A stretch of DNA of 23,955 nucleotides from Temnopleurus reevesii (taxonomy: Eukaryota > Echinodermata > Echinoidea > Temnopleuroida > Temnopleuridae): NCBI GenBank assembly GCA_036244855.1, contig BQKZ01006725.1, positions 10,592 through 34,546 of the forward strand, in the 5' to 3' direction. A program made the position numbers and the translations under genes. Below, piece by piece: positions 1 through 10,509 of this stretch. The notes under the pieces are model-generated. The model saw only the letters and a list, made by a program, of their open reading frames with translations. It had not been told where the DNA came from and did no database searches. Each line of letters opens with the position of its first letter. Positions within the stretch are counted from its first letter, which is position 1.

Positions 1-40
1 AATCATACAAATGTAATGACTCTTTTTTATTATTCTCATT

Positions 41-100
41 ATCATCATCATCATCATCATCATCATCATCTTTTTAATAATCATCATCATCATCATCATC
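41..100. repeat. (ATC)n microsatellite, interrupted
   Basis: Two runs of ATC triplets (about 41-70 and 80-100) are separated by a short T/A-rich break. They are pure trinucleotide repeats with no coding context around them. This is a simple-sequence repeat likely to be length-polymorphic. Confidence 0.97.
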
Positions 101-3100
101 AACTATCTATATATATCTTTAAAGATTTAAAGATCTTTAAATCTGCACCATCGTGATTACTCAATTAGTGTGAATCCCATTTAATAAATTTATGGATGAG
201 ATATTAGAGAGAAGACGCCTTCAGATTAAAATCATGACAATATTTCAAATGTAATATACTCTTCATAGACTGATTAAGTGATAGAAAAAAAGTGAGATCA
301 AATCTCTTGTAAAAAAAAAAATCAGAGCATGATGTATCCAGCAAAGATCACTTTTGATAAGAAAATTAAATTATTGGGGATTTTATATTTCCAGCATTAT
401 GAGGAACAAACCACAGAAAATACATCATGATTTAATAAACTATTCTGATAATCAATAGTTGAGTGGACTACAGCACCAACGCACTTTTCTGCTATTTATG
501 ATTAGTAAAGTTGTTTGCAGATATAGCCAACAAATATTTAACTTGAGATATTAGATGTATTCCCAAGTCATTTAGGTGAAAGATAAGAAACCCATTTAAA
601 AGATCAAGTACAAAGATTGTAAATGTCAATCTATGGAATTCATTTACACGCTTGGCCAATGTATGATTGCTATAGATGGAGACACATATGTTTTAATCTT
701 TCAAAGATGTGCAAGCTTGTAGGTCTATATGTTGAGCCACCAAGTCTATTCCAATTAAGTCCCTTCTGAAGATTGTATCTTTTGGCACCAATTTTTATTT
801 GCTGGATTAAAAGGAAGGATTGCAGGTTTCTTTTAAGTTTGCTGAGCCTTATCTATCAAGTAATTCCACATGGAAAAATACTACACAATTCAAATGTCAT
901 CGAAATTATTACAATCATTTTATTACATATTATATTCTTTTCTTAATAATAATAGTAGCTACTTGTGTAGCGCACAAGTCCCCATACCGGAGCTCTAGTT
1001 GACACTGAAAATTTTACACAAATCTCTTTACATGATGCGAAATTGCTATACATATGAATGTTTCTTTGGTAAACGCTATTTAATGGATGAATGTAACACA
1101 CGCAAGAATTATGCACCTCACATTTATAACATATGGTGCTTTAAAGAAGGAGATAATGTTTGGGCAACATGCCCTGGCTGAGGTAAAGAGCTTCTTCATT
1201 TGGTTGAGTCATCCATGCTGCTAATTAATAACCTACATGCAGCACAGTCTTCTCACAATTGGCAGCGCATTCACATCAAGGAAAATCTATATCTTTAGAA
1301 TTTGTTAACAAATCATTGTCTCACAAAAATTGTTAAAGCTATAGATCAATTTTGGGAGAGATGGTGCTTCAGATATTTAACTACTTTTTGAGGGGCAGCA
1401 AAAATGTTACCACAATGCAGTTTTTCAACAGTAAATTAGAGCATGTTCATAGTTTTTTTTAATGAGATAGACCTAGAAATTGCTAAATTATCATGAAAAA
1501 AATTATGACAAAAAAAAAAGTGCTGCTTTTTTTAACAGCACATCGCCTCACATGTAAAATGAATGTGAATTCACACTCCACACACAATACCAGCAGAAGC
1601 TCCATTTACTTTTCCCCCATGTCGGCAGGCGATAAAGTTATCTGGCGCTTTGTGAGAATAATGGCTGATTGATATGTTCAAACTAAAATGAGCCAGAGTA
1701 TGTGCAAAAATGTGCAAAAATCAAATTTCATGCACATTGATTCTTATGCATGTACATAGGAATTTGTGAATGCTAAAAGCCTGTTTCACATCAATTTTTG
1801 CATAATGGCCACCACTAATCTTTACCTTTAATGGTGTAAACGGGGTGAGTGAACATGTGTATGACTGAAGGATTGGATGAGACATTGGAATCCGACAGTG
1901 ACCAGCAGACGTGATATTAATCATTTCATTAAAGTGAGAGAGACAGTCCCATTCATACCATATGGTGTCCAGGCATTGGTGCAATCAAACAAATTAAAGT
2001 CCTCTTGTCACTTGGAGGAATACATCATATTTTTGTCTTTGCTTCCTCAACATTCCAAATTGTTATAGCGTAACTTGCCATATTTTGGGTGCTTAAATGT
2101 GATCATTTTCAATCTGGTAATATTAATTTTGAAATCATAGATCTGTAAGCTGAACAGATGTAAATATAAGAGCGAATTCATTTTTTATTAAAAATGAATT
2201 ACTGTATGATTTGAATATTTTTGTGAATTTTGCGACCATGATTTTGCTGAAATATTTTACTGATCAGAATGCTCATAGACTTGTGTACAATAATCATTCA
2301 AAAAGTTAAATAACTTGTTAATGTATTTAAAGGTCTGATATTCAGTGAATTCACTAAAAATGTATGTTCCCTAAACTATTGGCTTTCACAGTATTTGAAA
2401 AAAGTATTTCAGATATTTTATCTATGCAGGATTTTAAGAAAAGTTGCATATTATTTTTCAAATTTTCGTACTCTCATTTACCAATGCAGCCTTTATGCTT
2501 GATGCTGACACATTCTTTTCTATTTATTGAAAGAGAAATTGTTTGAATTAATCACCTGTTAGTCTTTTCAGAATCAATGTAATGATGACTAAATTTTTCA
2601 TTGAAAATTGAGTTGAAAAATTGATCGATGAGGTGGTTTATTGGTGTCAAAACATTCCGCCGCCTGTAAATTATAGGTCCTTAACAAAACAATGACTCAT
2701 TTTTGTTCATAATTCATTTCGGCACAATTGAAAGAGCAAAATACCACTTCCTCGCTCTTTGTGAATTAATTGATATGTGTAGGTGATAGTTTCCTGGAGA
2801 TTTACATGCAAATTAAGGTCAATTACGGGACAATGTGACAATAAATCAGAGGCTAACAATTTTAAACAGGTATTTTGGTGCTGTATATCATCAATGGTTC
2901 AGATACAAAAGAAATGACATAGAATTTTATCGATCAGCCAAAGCATTCTTTGTGTTTTATCAGCATTTTTTAGAGCTATAATATTTTGCAGTTTAGGCAA
3001 TATTCTTGGGCACATCAGTGAATTAAGATGGGTTAAATACGTGTCAATTATTTTTTTTCTGTAATCCAATATGATATGTAAACATGACATTGCTATTGAA

Positions 3101-3240
3101 AGGAAAGACCTAGACCAATAAGCAGTAAATAATCCCAACCTCAACAGGAAGATCAGCTAGGATAAGCGGGAATAATAGTGAGCAGTGCCTAATGAAAGGA
3201 AAAACATTTTAATCTCTCGGAGCAAGGTGATTCGTTATTT
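101..3240. other. AT-rich DNA without recognisable gene
   Basis: I see no convincing exon, RNA gene or transposon here. Short ORFs (820-1002, 999-1181, 1877-2068, 2364-2546, and 2899-3144 on the minus strand) have no domain-like content and no good flanking splice signals. A short tandem duplication of TGTGCAAAAA occurs at about 1701-1720. It is probably intergenic or intronic. Confidence 0.6.
2175..2200. repeat. Short perfect hairpin, 11-bp arms
   Basis: AATTCATTTTT (2175-2185) and its exact reverse complement AAAAATGAATT (2190-2200) flank a 4-base loop. The arms are AT-only apart from one C/G pair. It may simply be a chance palindrome in AT-rich DNA, although 11 perfect pairs is long for chance. 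Confidence 0.7.
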
Positions 3241-3415
3241 CATGTTTTCTGTATAAATAAGAGGGTAGTCCCTTTCAATTCCCAATACCCTCTCTGTGAG
3301 AGAGCCCTTGGAGAACAAATCCTCATTAATGTCCTCACGCCCTAATTAGATAATGATTAGATGGATCTAATCATATAGTAATTGGAGGACATTCTAGGCT
3401 CTTACCCTCTGAAAT
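3241..3415. promoter_or_regulatory. Dyad-rich candidate regulatory block
   Basis: This short block is dense in symmetric motifs. A TATAAATA lies at 3252-3259. GAGGGTA (3261-3267) is matched by TACCCTC (3286-3292). CTCTCT-GTG-AGAGAG is perfect at 3290-3304, and a 66-bp quasi-palindrome follows at 3328-3393. No ORF begins downstream, so a core promoter is not supported. The TATA-like motif may be incidental in AT-rich DNA. The whole block could be a homeodomain-responsive enhancer or the core of a foldback element. The dyads are directly visible; the function is inference. Confidence 0.35.
3328..3393. promoter_or_regulatory. 66-bp quasi-palindrome with clustered TAAT homeodomain cores
   Basis: The outer arms AATGTCCTC (3328-3336) and GAGGACATT (3385-3393) are exact reverse complements. 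The inner arms ATGATTAGAT (3353-3362) and ATCTAATCAT (3365-3374) are exact reverse complements around a central GG. Between them lie CTAATTAG on the left and GTAATTG on the right. The segment therefore holds TAATTA/TAATGATTA-type sites, which homeodomain proteins are known to bind as monomers or dimers. An alternative reading is a small palindromic transposon. No protein-coding potential is apparent. Confidence 0.5.
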
Positions 3416-3766
3416 ATCATGCAGTTATGATCATGTTATTAGTTTTTATGACTGTATTCACACTAATCCAGGCTCATTTGTACTAATAGATTGGTGTAGA
3501 ACTACATTCCTTTTAGGTTTTGGAATCAGTTTTGATGAACAGCTTTATTGATGGCACGTTCGGCCAATCAAAATTGTATATGATTATCCATGGTTTTGTA
3601 TATCATTTAAACGTAGTGGGCTTCAAGCTATTTCAAGTCTTCATTGATTCAAAGCAAAGAATGCAATTTTTAATCACTCCAAACTCATATGTTTTTATAT
3701 ATATCTTCTGGAGCTGAATCATCTCAGTTACATTAAAGGCTGGGGGGATCATTAAATAGTGTATAA

Positions 3767-3952
3767 GCTGAAATTCATGTGCTGGTTTTATTTTTGCTAT
3801 GTTCTCGGTTTTCGATTTGCAAAAATCTACGCTCTATATGATAAACATTCCTTTAATATGTACAAACGCTGTCAAAAACATGAAAATAACATCATGCTAA
3901 TGTGTCAAACTGGTCCAAAATTGCGAAAAATATCTGAATGCTAAAATATGGA
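3767..3952. repeat. Dispersed repeat, copy A
   Basis: This segment aligns with 10346-10507 in the same orientation. Shared blocks in the same order are CTGAAA, TGGTTTTAT, ATATGT followed by CAAAC, GTGAAAATA/ATGAAAATA, CATGCTAA, AACTGGTC and CTAAAATAT. Spacing is nearly kept at the 3' side and drifts in the middle. It is a diverged interspersed repeat of unknown class. The 61-codon ORF over it is not supported as a gene. Confidence 0.55.
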
Positions 3953-4408
3953 AAATATTACAAATGATTGTTCCTCATTTTTTTCTCAAATAACTCAAGA
4001 TTCTGTTTAAACCAGTTTCCATCCCCTCTTGGGAGATGCCATCAATTTGTAAACAGTCCATGACTCAGTCATTACCTCATCTTCAAATTCACAGACTTGG
4101 TACTTTTAAATTTGAACAGTGTGTTACTCATGAACTTGATAATGTTGAATTGATCTACCACCTGATAATAAGGTTTGAGAAACTCATTATGCTTTGGATG
4201 TTAGGCCATGGGAAAAGCATTAGGGCATAGAATGGGTATCCCAAGTGGTAGAGAGTACAGAACTCTTACATCTATTATAGTTCTGATGCAAGATTCTTTC
4301 ATCACTTTGGTATAGCATTATGATAGTTTATACCACCTTTTCAAATCAATATTTCCAAATTAACCATGGATAAGAGCACCTATAATATCATTATACTGGC
4401 TAAAAATG

Positions 4409-4623
4409 ATGAGTGAAATATTCACCTGAGAAAAGTGTGAATTTTGAGTGAAGTTCAGGTTAAGTTTTTGTGTTTTTCACACATTTTTGATGGACCTCCA
4501 TGATTATACATAAAATTTGAGAGATAAGAATACAGAAGTAAAACATAAAAATTACCTAGATTTTCACTCAAAATTCCTTCTTTTAAAAAGTCAACTCAGT
4601 CTAAAGTGAACATTTTCACTCAT
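4409..4623. mobile_element. Foldback (MITE-like) element, about 215 bp
   Basis: The ends ATGAGTGAAA (4409-4418) and TTTCACTCAT (4614-4623) are reverse complements. The match continues inward imperfectly: TTCAC against GTGAA, then ATTTTGAGTGAA (about 4441-4452) against TTCACTCAAAAT (about 4564-4575), then a T-rich arm containing AGGTTAAGTTTTTGTG against a matching A-rich arm. No ORF lies inside. Long imperfect inverted arms with a small unpaired centre fit a non-autonomous DNA transposon. A clean target-site duplication was not found, so the family is undetermined. Confidence 0.5.
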
Positions 4624-4989
4624 TTATTGTTAGAGAATGTGATATTTTCGTAGGGAGAAAAGTAAGATTCAGTTATTTTGCAAAATGTGATGATCAGACT
4701 AATGGATTGTGACCCGATGAGCAAGTATTTGTCTGGATACTTTCATTGTGTAGAATGACACAATTTTGCTGTTCGCTGGGATATGTAACAAGAATATTGG
4801 GTTATTTCAAGCATTAGAACGGTCAAATTTACATTCTTCCTGTATCAGTACAAGGATGATAATGAATATTTTATGCATTTATACATCATCTGTACGTGAT
4901 TTGTAATCCAAACTTATTTCAGAATTTGTTAAAGTCCTACATTTTCACACCAAAACTGTAAGATTAGTTCACAATCCTTGCTTTACTTA

Positions 4990-5260
4990 TTCATGAACTC
5001 AGACACCAGCCCCTTTGAGATCTGCGATGAGTAGAGGAGAGGCATCCATTACTCAAGAAATTAAATAACAAACAATCGGCGGAACCTTCCGCCACTGTTT
5101 GTCCCTCAAGGCCCAATGCTTTCTCACACCTCTGGAGACTGAATAATTCAATTTTCATCTCGGGGGCGGCGTGTTCTGGGTGAGAGAATACTCTCATCTC
5201 GAGCTGGTAATCCCTCTGATGAACTCCTCGAGGGGTGATCCTTTTATCACACTTTCTTCA
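4990..5260. other. GC-richer block, possible conserved noncoding element
   Basis: Base composition rises clearly above the AT-rich flanks, and several CpGs appear. A hairpin sits at 5069-5101: GGCGGAA (5078-5084) and TTCCGCC (5087-5093) are exact reverse complements and are extended by CAAACA and TGTTTG. A minus-strand ORF of 68 codons (4991-5197) covers the block, with an ATG near 5195 and a possible donor after about 5135. It has no motif I recognise. A conserved regulatory element is my preferred reading; a minus-strand exon is possible but unsupported. Confidence 0.3.
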
Positions 5261-5299
5261 ATTGTTAGGTAGGCTCGCTCATCCGACGGGGATGGGATT

Positions 5300-6870
5300 G
5301 TATGTTGAATATGTAGGTCCATAATTCATAATTGATGCAAGTGCAAGATGTTGTTCAATACAGTAGATGCTGAACTGAACTATACTAAATAGCAGACAAA
5401 AGGAAGATGGATACACCTTCGTGATTGCATCAGGGAACAAATTCCCATTGTTGTGTCAGAGAAAAAATTCCAACGTATCAGAGAAAATGATAGAAGATAT
5501 GACTACAAATCAACTTTTGTAGGGTGTGAATTCATGCAAATATGATTGCATGAACTATTCCTCTGTAAATGGGCAGTAATTTTCCTGGTATCACATCGCA
5601 ATGTGCTATGCATTTTAGCGATACAAAGTATGTTTTGTTTAGCAACTTTTTCACATAGAACTGAGTATTGAACACATTTCCTCAATGTGTGAAACTGCTT
5701 TAAGTGTTACAAGTAAAATTATTCCCTGGTAAAATATTAAGAATGCATATAAGTTGAGTGAGACATCTTTAGAAGATGTGAATACATAGGATGATTGCAT
5801 TCAGAAACACATATGAATGTGAAAACTTTTTCAAAAAGATATTGTACAAATTGACTGCAAAAGAGCTTTTTTCTTCAAGCTTTGAGTACACATATGATTT
5901 AATGATAAAAATGATGTTCTTCAAAGAATTCAATTATGTGATGCTACATGTAATACCCCATGGAGCTCTTTTCTCATAAAAGATGTTGGTATTGGAGAGC
6001 AGTAATGAACTAGCTGAGTCATGCCGAGGGGGTCGCATGTGGTGTAAGGAGCACCTCTGTCTTTATCTAGTGACTAATGGCTTGGGATTAGACATGGATT
6101 GAATGTCACTGTCACACACTGTCAGACCAAAATGCTAGAAAATTTACCTTAGCTGTAATCATAGATCATCTCCTTTCAGGATCTCAGGTCCAAGTTTGTA
6201 GACATTCTGTAGATATTTACAAGTTTTTCAATGGCAAGGCTAGTTTAGACTCGTGATGATCATGGTTTTGAGAAAAGTGCCCTTGGGTTGGAAATTACCC
6301 ACTTAATATTTTGGCAATCAATTGGCAGTCGATCGTCCTTTACTCAACTCCATCTTGATTGCAATAATAATGAGAAGGTGTTCATTGGAAAAATGAGAAA
6401 AAAATGAGAATTCACATAGAATTGCTGTCAGTGGGACATTGACAAGGACTAGATGAAGATTTTTGAATAAATCTTTTTGATTGATCAAAATAATGTGAAC
6501 ATATTTCCACTATGTCCTACAAAGGCCTATGTAAAATGCATGCATTTTCGTGGGACATGGTGGGACACTGTTCACAATATTTCGATCAATACTGTTCTCT
6601 CTCAGAAATTTCCTTGTTTGATATGATAGGCAATTAAGTCAGTGTGTTTAGCGAACGAAATAGTCACTTAATAAAACTAAAGGTATTTTTTTTATTGTAG
6701 TCATCGCTGAAATTGCAGCGATACATTACTTAACATTGGCAAAATACATTCCTTTTCATTTTTCAGGAAATATGAATTAAGCAGTTGTTGTCTACATTGA
6801 TAACAAGATTCAATTTGGACAATTACTGATTCAGAACTGGTAGCAGATCAGATGCCCATCAATCATTCTT
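5300..6870. other. AT-rich DNA without recognisable gene
   Basis: Nothing convincing was found. A pyrimidine-rich tract ending in TTTTTCAG precedes about 6768, but all frames downstream close quickly or lack a donor. Small perfect dyads such as ACATCTT-TAG-AAGATGT (5763-5779) are within chance expectation. Confidence 0.55.
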
Positions 6871-6878
6871 GTTAAAGT

Positions 6879-7037
6879 CCCATGCACCTACCTTTATGTT
6901 TGATGTGTAGGAGATGGAAACTTGACCTCATAAGTCAGTGTGCCCTATGGTATAAGTAAATCGACAGGTTATGCTTCAAAATAGATTCCCTGAATCAGAC
7001 CCTTTCTACAGTAGCCCTGAAATATACAGGACCAATG
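6879..7037. repeat. Direct repeat, copy 1
   Basis: This is about 160 bp matching 7159-7324 in the same orientation. Both copies share the order CTACCTTT, GATGTGTAGGAGAT/GATGTATAGGAGAT, ACTTGACCTCATAA, TGCCCT, AATCGACAGGTTA, GCTTCAAAATAGA, CTGAATCAGACCCTTTCT and GACCAATG. Copy-to-copy offset is 279 bp at ACTTGACCTCATAA. There is no ORF. It is either a local segmental duplication or two insertions of one element. Confidence 0.85.
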
Positions 7038-7158
7038 AACCTGTAAAATTCAAATGATTCTTGTTTTTGGCCAAACATATACAATAATGAATATTGCACT
7101 GGCATCAGTTCTATCGTATTTTGATTCTCCACAATATTTATCAGCCATTGCCTTTGAG

Positions 7159-7324
7159 CCCCATACATCTACCTTTGATGTATAGGAGATTCAAATAAAC
7201 TTGACCTCATAACTCACTCTGCCCTGTGGTGCAAACGAATCGACAGGTTACGCTTCAAAATAGAACCCCCTGAATCAGACCCTTTCTGTGGTAAACCCTC
7301 AAAATAGCTCTGATCGACCAATGC
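7159..7324. repeat. Direct repeat, copy 2
   Basis: This is the partner of 6879-7037, with the same blocks in the same order and scattered substitutions and small indels. The ~120 bp between the copies is not clearly repeated. The strongest blocks (TCGACAGGTTA and CTGAATCAGACCCTTTCT) remain almost identical. That indicates a duplication old enough to have diverged, or selection on these parts. Confidence 0.85.
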
Positions 7325-7604
7325 ATGGTCCTGCCAATTCCCATTTCTGCTGGAAGTCTTTCATTTTGTTGTAAAACCAAAGAAAACCATCTGTTTTTAG
7401 CTATCTTTCCTATCCTGTCTTTGCCCGTCGAATGTCAAACATGATTCAGAAATGAGACAGGTACTCCCTGGTTATAAACTCACAGCTGTTGTTGTCTACA
7501 TGCACATGGGGTTGGTTTACACTGCTGGTAAATGAAGGAAAATACATTTTCCCTGATATTTCATATTTCTATGACGCAAATTACATTTCAATGTCATAAA
7601 CTGA

Positions 7605-7629
7605 GCAACAACAACAACAAAACAACAAG
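7605..7629. repeat. (CAA)n microsatellite
   Basis: A short run of CAA triplets with one extra A. The neighbouring DNA is A-rich. It is a simple repeat only. Confidence 0.9.
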
Positions 7630-8001
7630 CAGATTAATAGAATTAAAAAGAAAATGAAGAAATAGCTCAAAAGTTCTAATGATTTTGATAAATATTGTCT
7701 TGAAAACCAGTCATTTTTACAATAATTTGAAGTGAAAGTTTGCAAATTTTACTATTATGAATATGTAAATGGGCCTCGCTGGTTTACAAAATCGCTTTTA
7801 GTTAACCTTATTTTCAATCAACTTCCTTTTTTTTTTAAACTGCTTCTGTATGTTGCTTGCCTATGATATTTTGGGAAACTGAGGGGAACAGGTTATGAAT
7901 TGCTGCCTACCTGTTTGAAATGTTACGTTAACCCATGGAATGCTTAATGGTAGGCTTTAAAACATGGGCCATTTGGTTTCAATTGATCTTAATCTGATTA
8001 A

Positions 8002-8030
8002 AGATTCAGATTCAGATTTAGATTCATTCA
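8002..8030. repeat. (GATTCA)n short tandem repeat
   Basis: About four imperfect GATTCA units (one reads GATTTA) are followed by an AT-rich run. Such hexamer runs can mark the 3' tail of a retroelement, but nothing upstream confirms one here. Confidence 0.7.
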
Positions 8031-8598
8031 TTTTATTTTAAAAACATTGGTGAAGAACCATTTAGATTGAGAATGAATTGCAACAAAGCTGTTAGCGATG
8101 AAAACAACACAGGTAATTTTTCAGACTTGCATGATTAGGTCCTAATTACGTAAATGTATGTTTACATGTTCAATAAAGTCACATTCACATTTTTGAGATT
8201 TTGAATTTTTAAGAGTTGTAATTAATTGGGGGTTTTCAGATGATCTCTCAGCGAAATTACATTGTATAACAGATTGCTCTCCTATTGCAATTTCTGGTTT
8301 TGTGTATTTGCTCGTTTTTAGGAGAGGTTATTCTATGATATGTTCCACCATAACTGAACAAGGTATATTGATTGAATTTGCATCATGGCAATAAGCTAAT
8401 TACAAGCTGCATCATTTGGAATGATTTGACCAGGACCCAGTGCTTCTCATGACCTTGACATACAAAAATATTACAAGCAAATTTGTCAATGCTGGTATAA
8501 ATTGACAATACAGGTGGGGATCAGGTATCTGTCTTGTTGATGAAAATACAGGCGATGAAGTTCAGATATTGACTTATATGATAGTTGAATAGGCATTA

Positions 8599-8700
8599 AT
8601 GGTTAAGGATAATATTAATAGTAATGATAATAATATTAACAATAACAACAAGAATAACAACAACAACAATAACAACAACAATGATTATAATAATGATAAT
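8599..8700. repeat. (AAC)n/(AAT)n compound microsatellite
   Basis: Mixed AAC, AAT and GAT triplets form a continuous low-complexity tract. In one frame it reads as a run of Asn, which is why an ORF appears here. It is not a gene. Confidence 0.9.
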
Positions 8701-9127
8701 AGATGTGATTTATATAGTGCAAGTATTCACATCTTCTGGGTGCTAAAGGTGCAATGCATTATTATTACCCTAAACTTCATCAAAAATATATCCAGGGGAT
8801 GGATGCTTCAAATATTCCACCCCATTACTCTCGTATTTGCGCTTTATCTCTTTCCAGCTGTAATGCAATTTTGTACAATCAGTTGTCATGGATACTGATT
8901 AAAATCGCCTTTATGAATAATTGCACTTTTGAAAATGTTTTGTAAATGCTTCAATAACATTGAATATAATCACACCTGTTTCGGGGAAAATATGGTCTTG
9001 ACTAAAGTTTCCAAGCGCATCATAATTGTGCAATTAGTACCACCTTCTCCAAACCATTTGCCCCTGCCTCCCATTAATCTTGCATTACGACTATTACGGG
9101 CATTTAGTACAGAGACAGATCTGGGCA

Positions 9128-9287
9128 GTGTTTCACCAAGTTGCGAAAGACTGTAAGAACAACTTTTATGACTGGTATAAGTTCAAATGTGCTGAATTAT
9201 TGAGAATCTCATGCCTATTACACTTATAACCGTACTCCAGTCTTTCTTAAAGTTGTGTGTAACTTTAAGAACGATTTGGTGAAACAC
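9128..9287. mobile_element. Foldback MITE-like element, 160 bp
   Basis: The termini GTGTTTCACCAA (9128-9139) and TTGGTGAAACAC (9276-9287) are perfect 12-bp inverted repeats. Inside are further paired blocks: GAAAGACTG (near 9145) against CAGTCTTTC (near 9238-9246), and TATAAGT against ACTTATA. Near the right end, TTCTTAAAGTT (9244-9254) and AACTTTAAGAA (9261-9271) form a private 11-bp hairpin around GTGTGT. There is no internal ORF. Nested inverted repeats fit a non-autonomous DNA transposon. No unambiguous target-site duplication was found, so the superfamily is unassigned. Confidence 0.7.
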
Positions 9288-9959
9288 GCGCCTGGTATGA
9301 TAAACTTCATCATCTCAATGTCGGTATGATCTAGGGGTTCAGTGATGCATGAAACACTCATGAATGATTAACAGATCTAATACCGAGAGAGAATGAGTCA
9401 GGCCTGGCTTCTCACTTCGAAGTGTTTAACCTGCTAGATTGAGTATTGGTGTACATTCATGCATAGTATATCTCTATACCATTCCCACTGCTTATCGCGA
9501 TAACCTTTTTAGCTTCTCTGGGATTGTATAGTTAGGGTACTAAATTTTAAAGAAACCGGAAGAAAGTAAAGGAAAAAATCAGGCGGTAGAATGATCATTG
9601 GACCCAGAAAATAAACAGAAACAAATGCTAAAACAAGTACTGAAAATTCCTTTTCTTACAGTATAATATTGGCATACACAAAATGCTCCGTAATCAACTT
9701 TTACTTGTTAAATTGGTAATTTTTAATTTAGGATGACATTCTTTGACTGTATTGAACTTTATTATAATGTAAGTTCATTTACCGTCATTCAGATAGTGGA
9801 AAATTATATTTTTGAAATAGAAATAAAATTTCACCCACTACAAATGTTTTGCCCTAATATACACCTAACTCCCATACACAGTGAGTCCTGTCAACACATT
9901 TCACCCCAGATCTAAGTGGCCTATAATGCAGTTATTCAATTTTTTATCGCCGTTTGTCC

Positions 9960-10200
9960 CCACAACACACATTCGTCTCCCGGCTTTCTAATGAGATTTA
10001 TTTTTAATCCTGATTCAAGTGAGGCATGACGCAGTATGCTTGCACAGTCGTAAAATAACGCTTGGCTGGGAGAGCTGTCGTCATTGAGTGACTCATATTT
10101 CTGAGCCGTATACCATCTTGGATGCTCGACACCAAGATTGGGAGGGGGGTGGATGCACCTCCCCGTCTCTAGTTTTCACCCCTCCCTAGTGACACTGAAT
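9960..10200. other. GC-richer block with AP-1-type site
   Basis: Composition rises above the flanks. TGACTCA (10089-10095) lies in the near-symmetric TGAGTGACTCA (10085-10095) and matches the AP-1/bZIP consensus. TGACGCA lies upstream near 10027. A G-run/C-run hairpin around GGTG-GATG-CACC lies near 10147-10164. There is no open reading frame of note. It is a candidate regulatory element by composition and motif content only. Confidence 0.28.
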
Positions 10201-10345
10201 CGGATCATACTAGTCTATCTTACTCTGTAAGCAATGAATTGGTCTATCATGATAATTGGCATGTTGTATTTTCTTGTTTGATTAGATTTTCATTGTGATC
10301 ACAATTTTCTAGACGCTTAGCTGTAGATCATGATATAGGTATAAT

Positions 10346-10507
10346 CTGAAAATTTTTAGGATGGTTTTATCTAAATCATGTCATGGTCTTTGCATGGAAA
10401 TTTTCCACATTTATATGTGTGCAAACACATTAAAAACGTGAAAATAGCAACATGCTAAAATTTCCAACTGGTCTGATATTGGGAAAATATCCGTCTCCTA
10501 AAATATT
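10346..10507. repeat. Dispersed repeat, copy B
   Basis: This is the partner of 3767-3952, about 6.6 kb away and in the same orientation. The best-matching part is the 3' half, from ATATGT through CATGCTAA and AACTGGTC to CTAAAATAT. Divergence is high and the class unknown. Confidence 0.55.
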
Positions 10508-10509
10508 GG

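Larger units (their letters stand above)
7330..9120. other. Gene-free interval with simple repeats
   Basis: Apart from the simple repeats listed separately, I see no gene here. The ORF at 8599-8898 is largely the Asn-rich reading of the AAC/AAT repeat, and the ORFs at 8754-8945 and 8929-9156 have no recognisable content. Confidence 0.55.

Noticed and set aside
3252..3259. TATAAATA as a core promoter
   Set aside because: No coding start or exon follows, and TATA-like strings are frequent in AT-rich DNA.
8599..8898. Asn-rich 99-codon ORF
   Set aside because: It is the translation of an AAC/AAT microsatellite.
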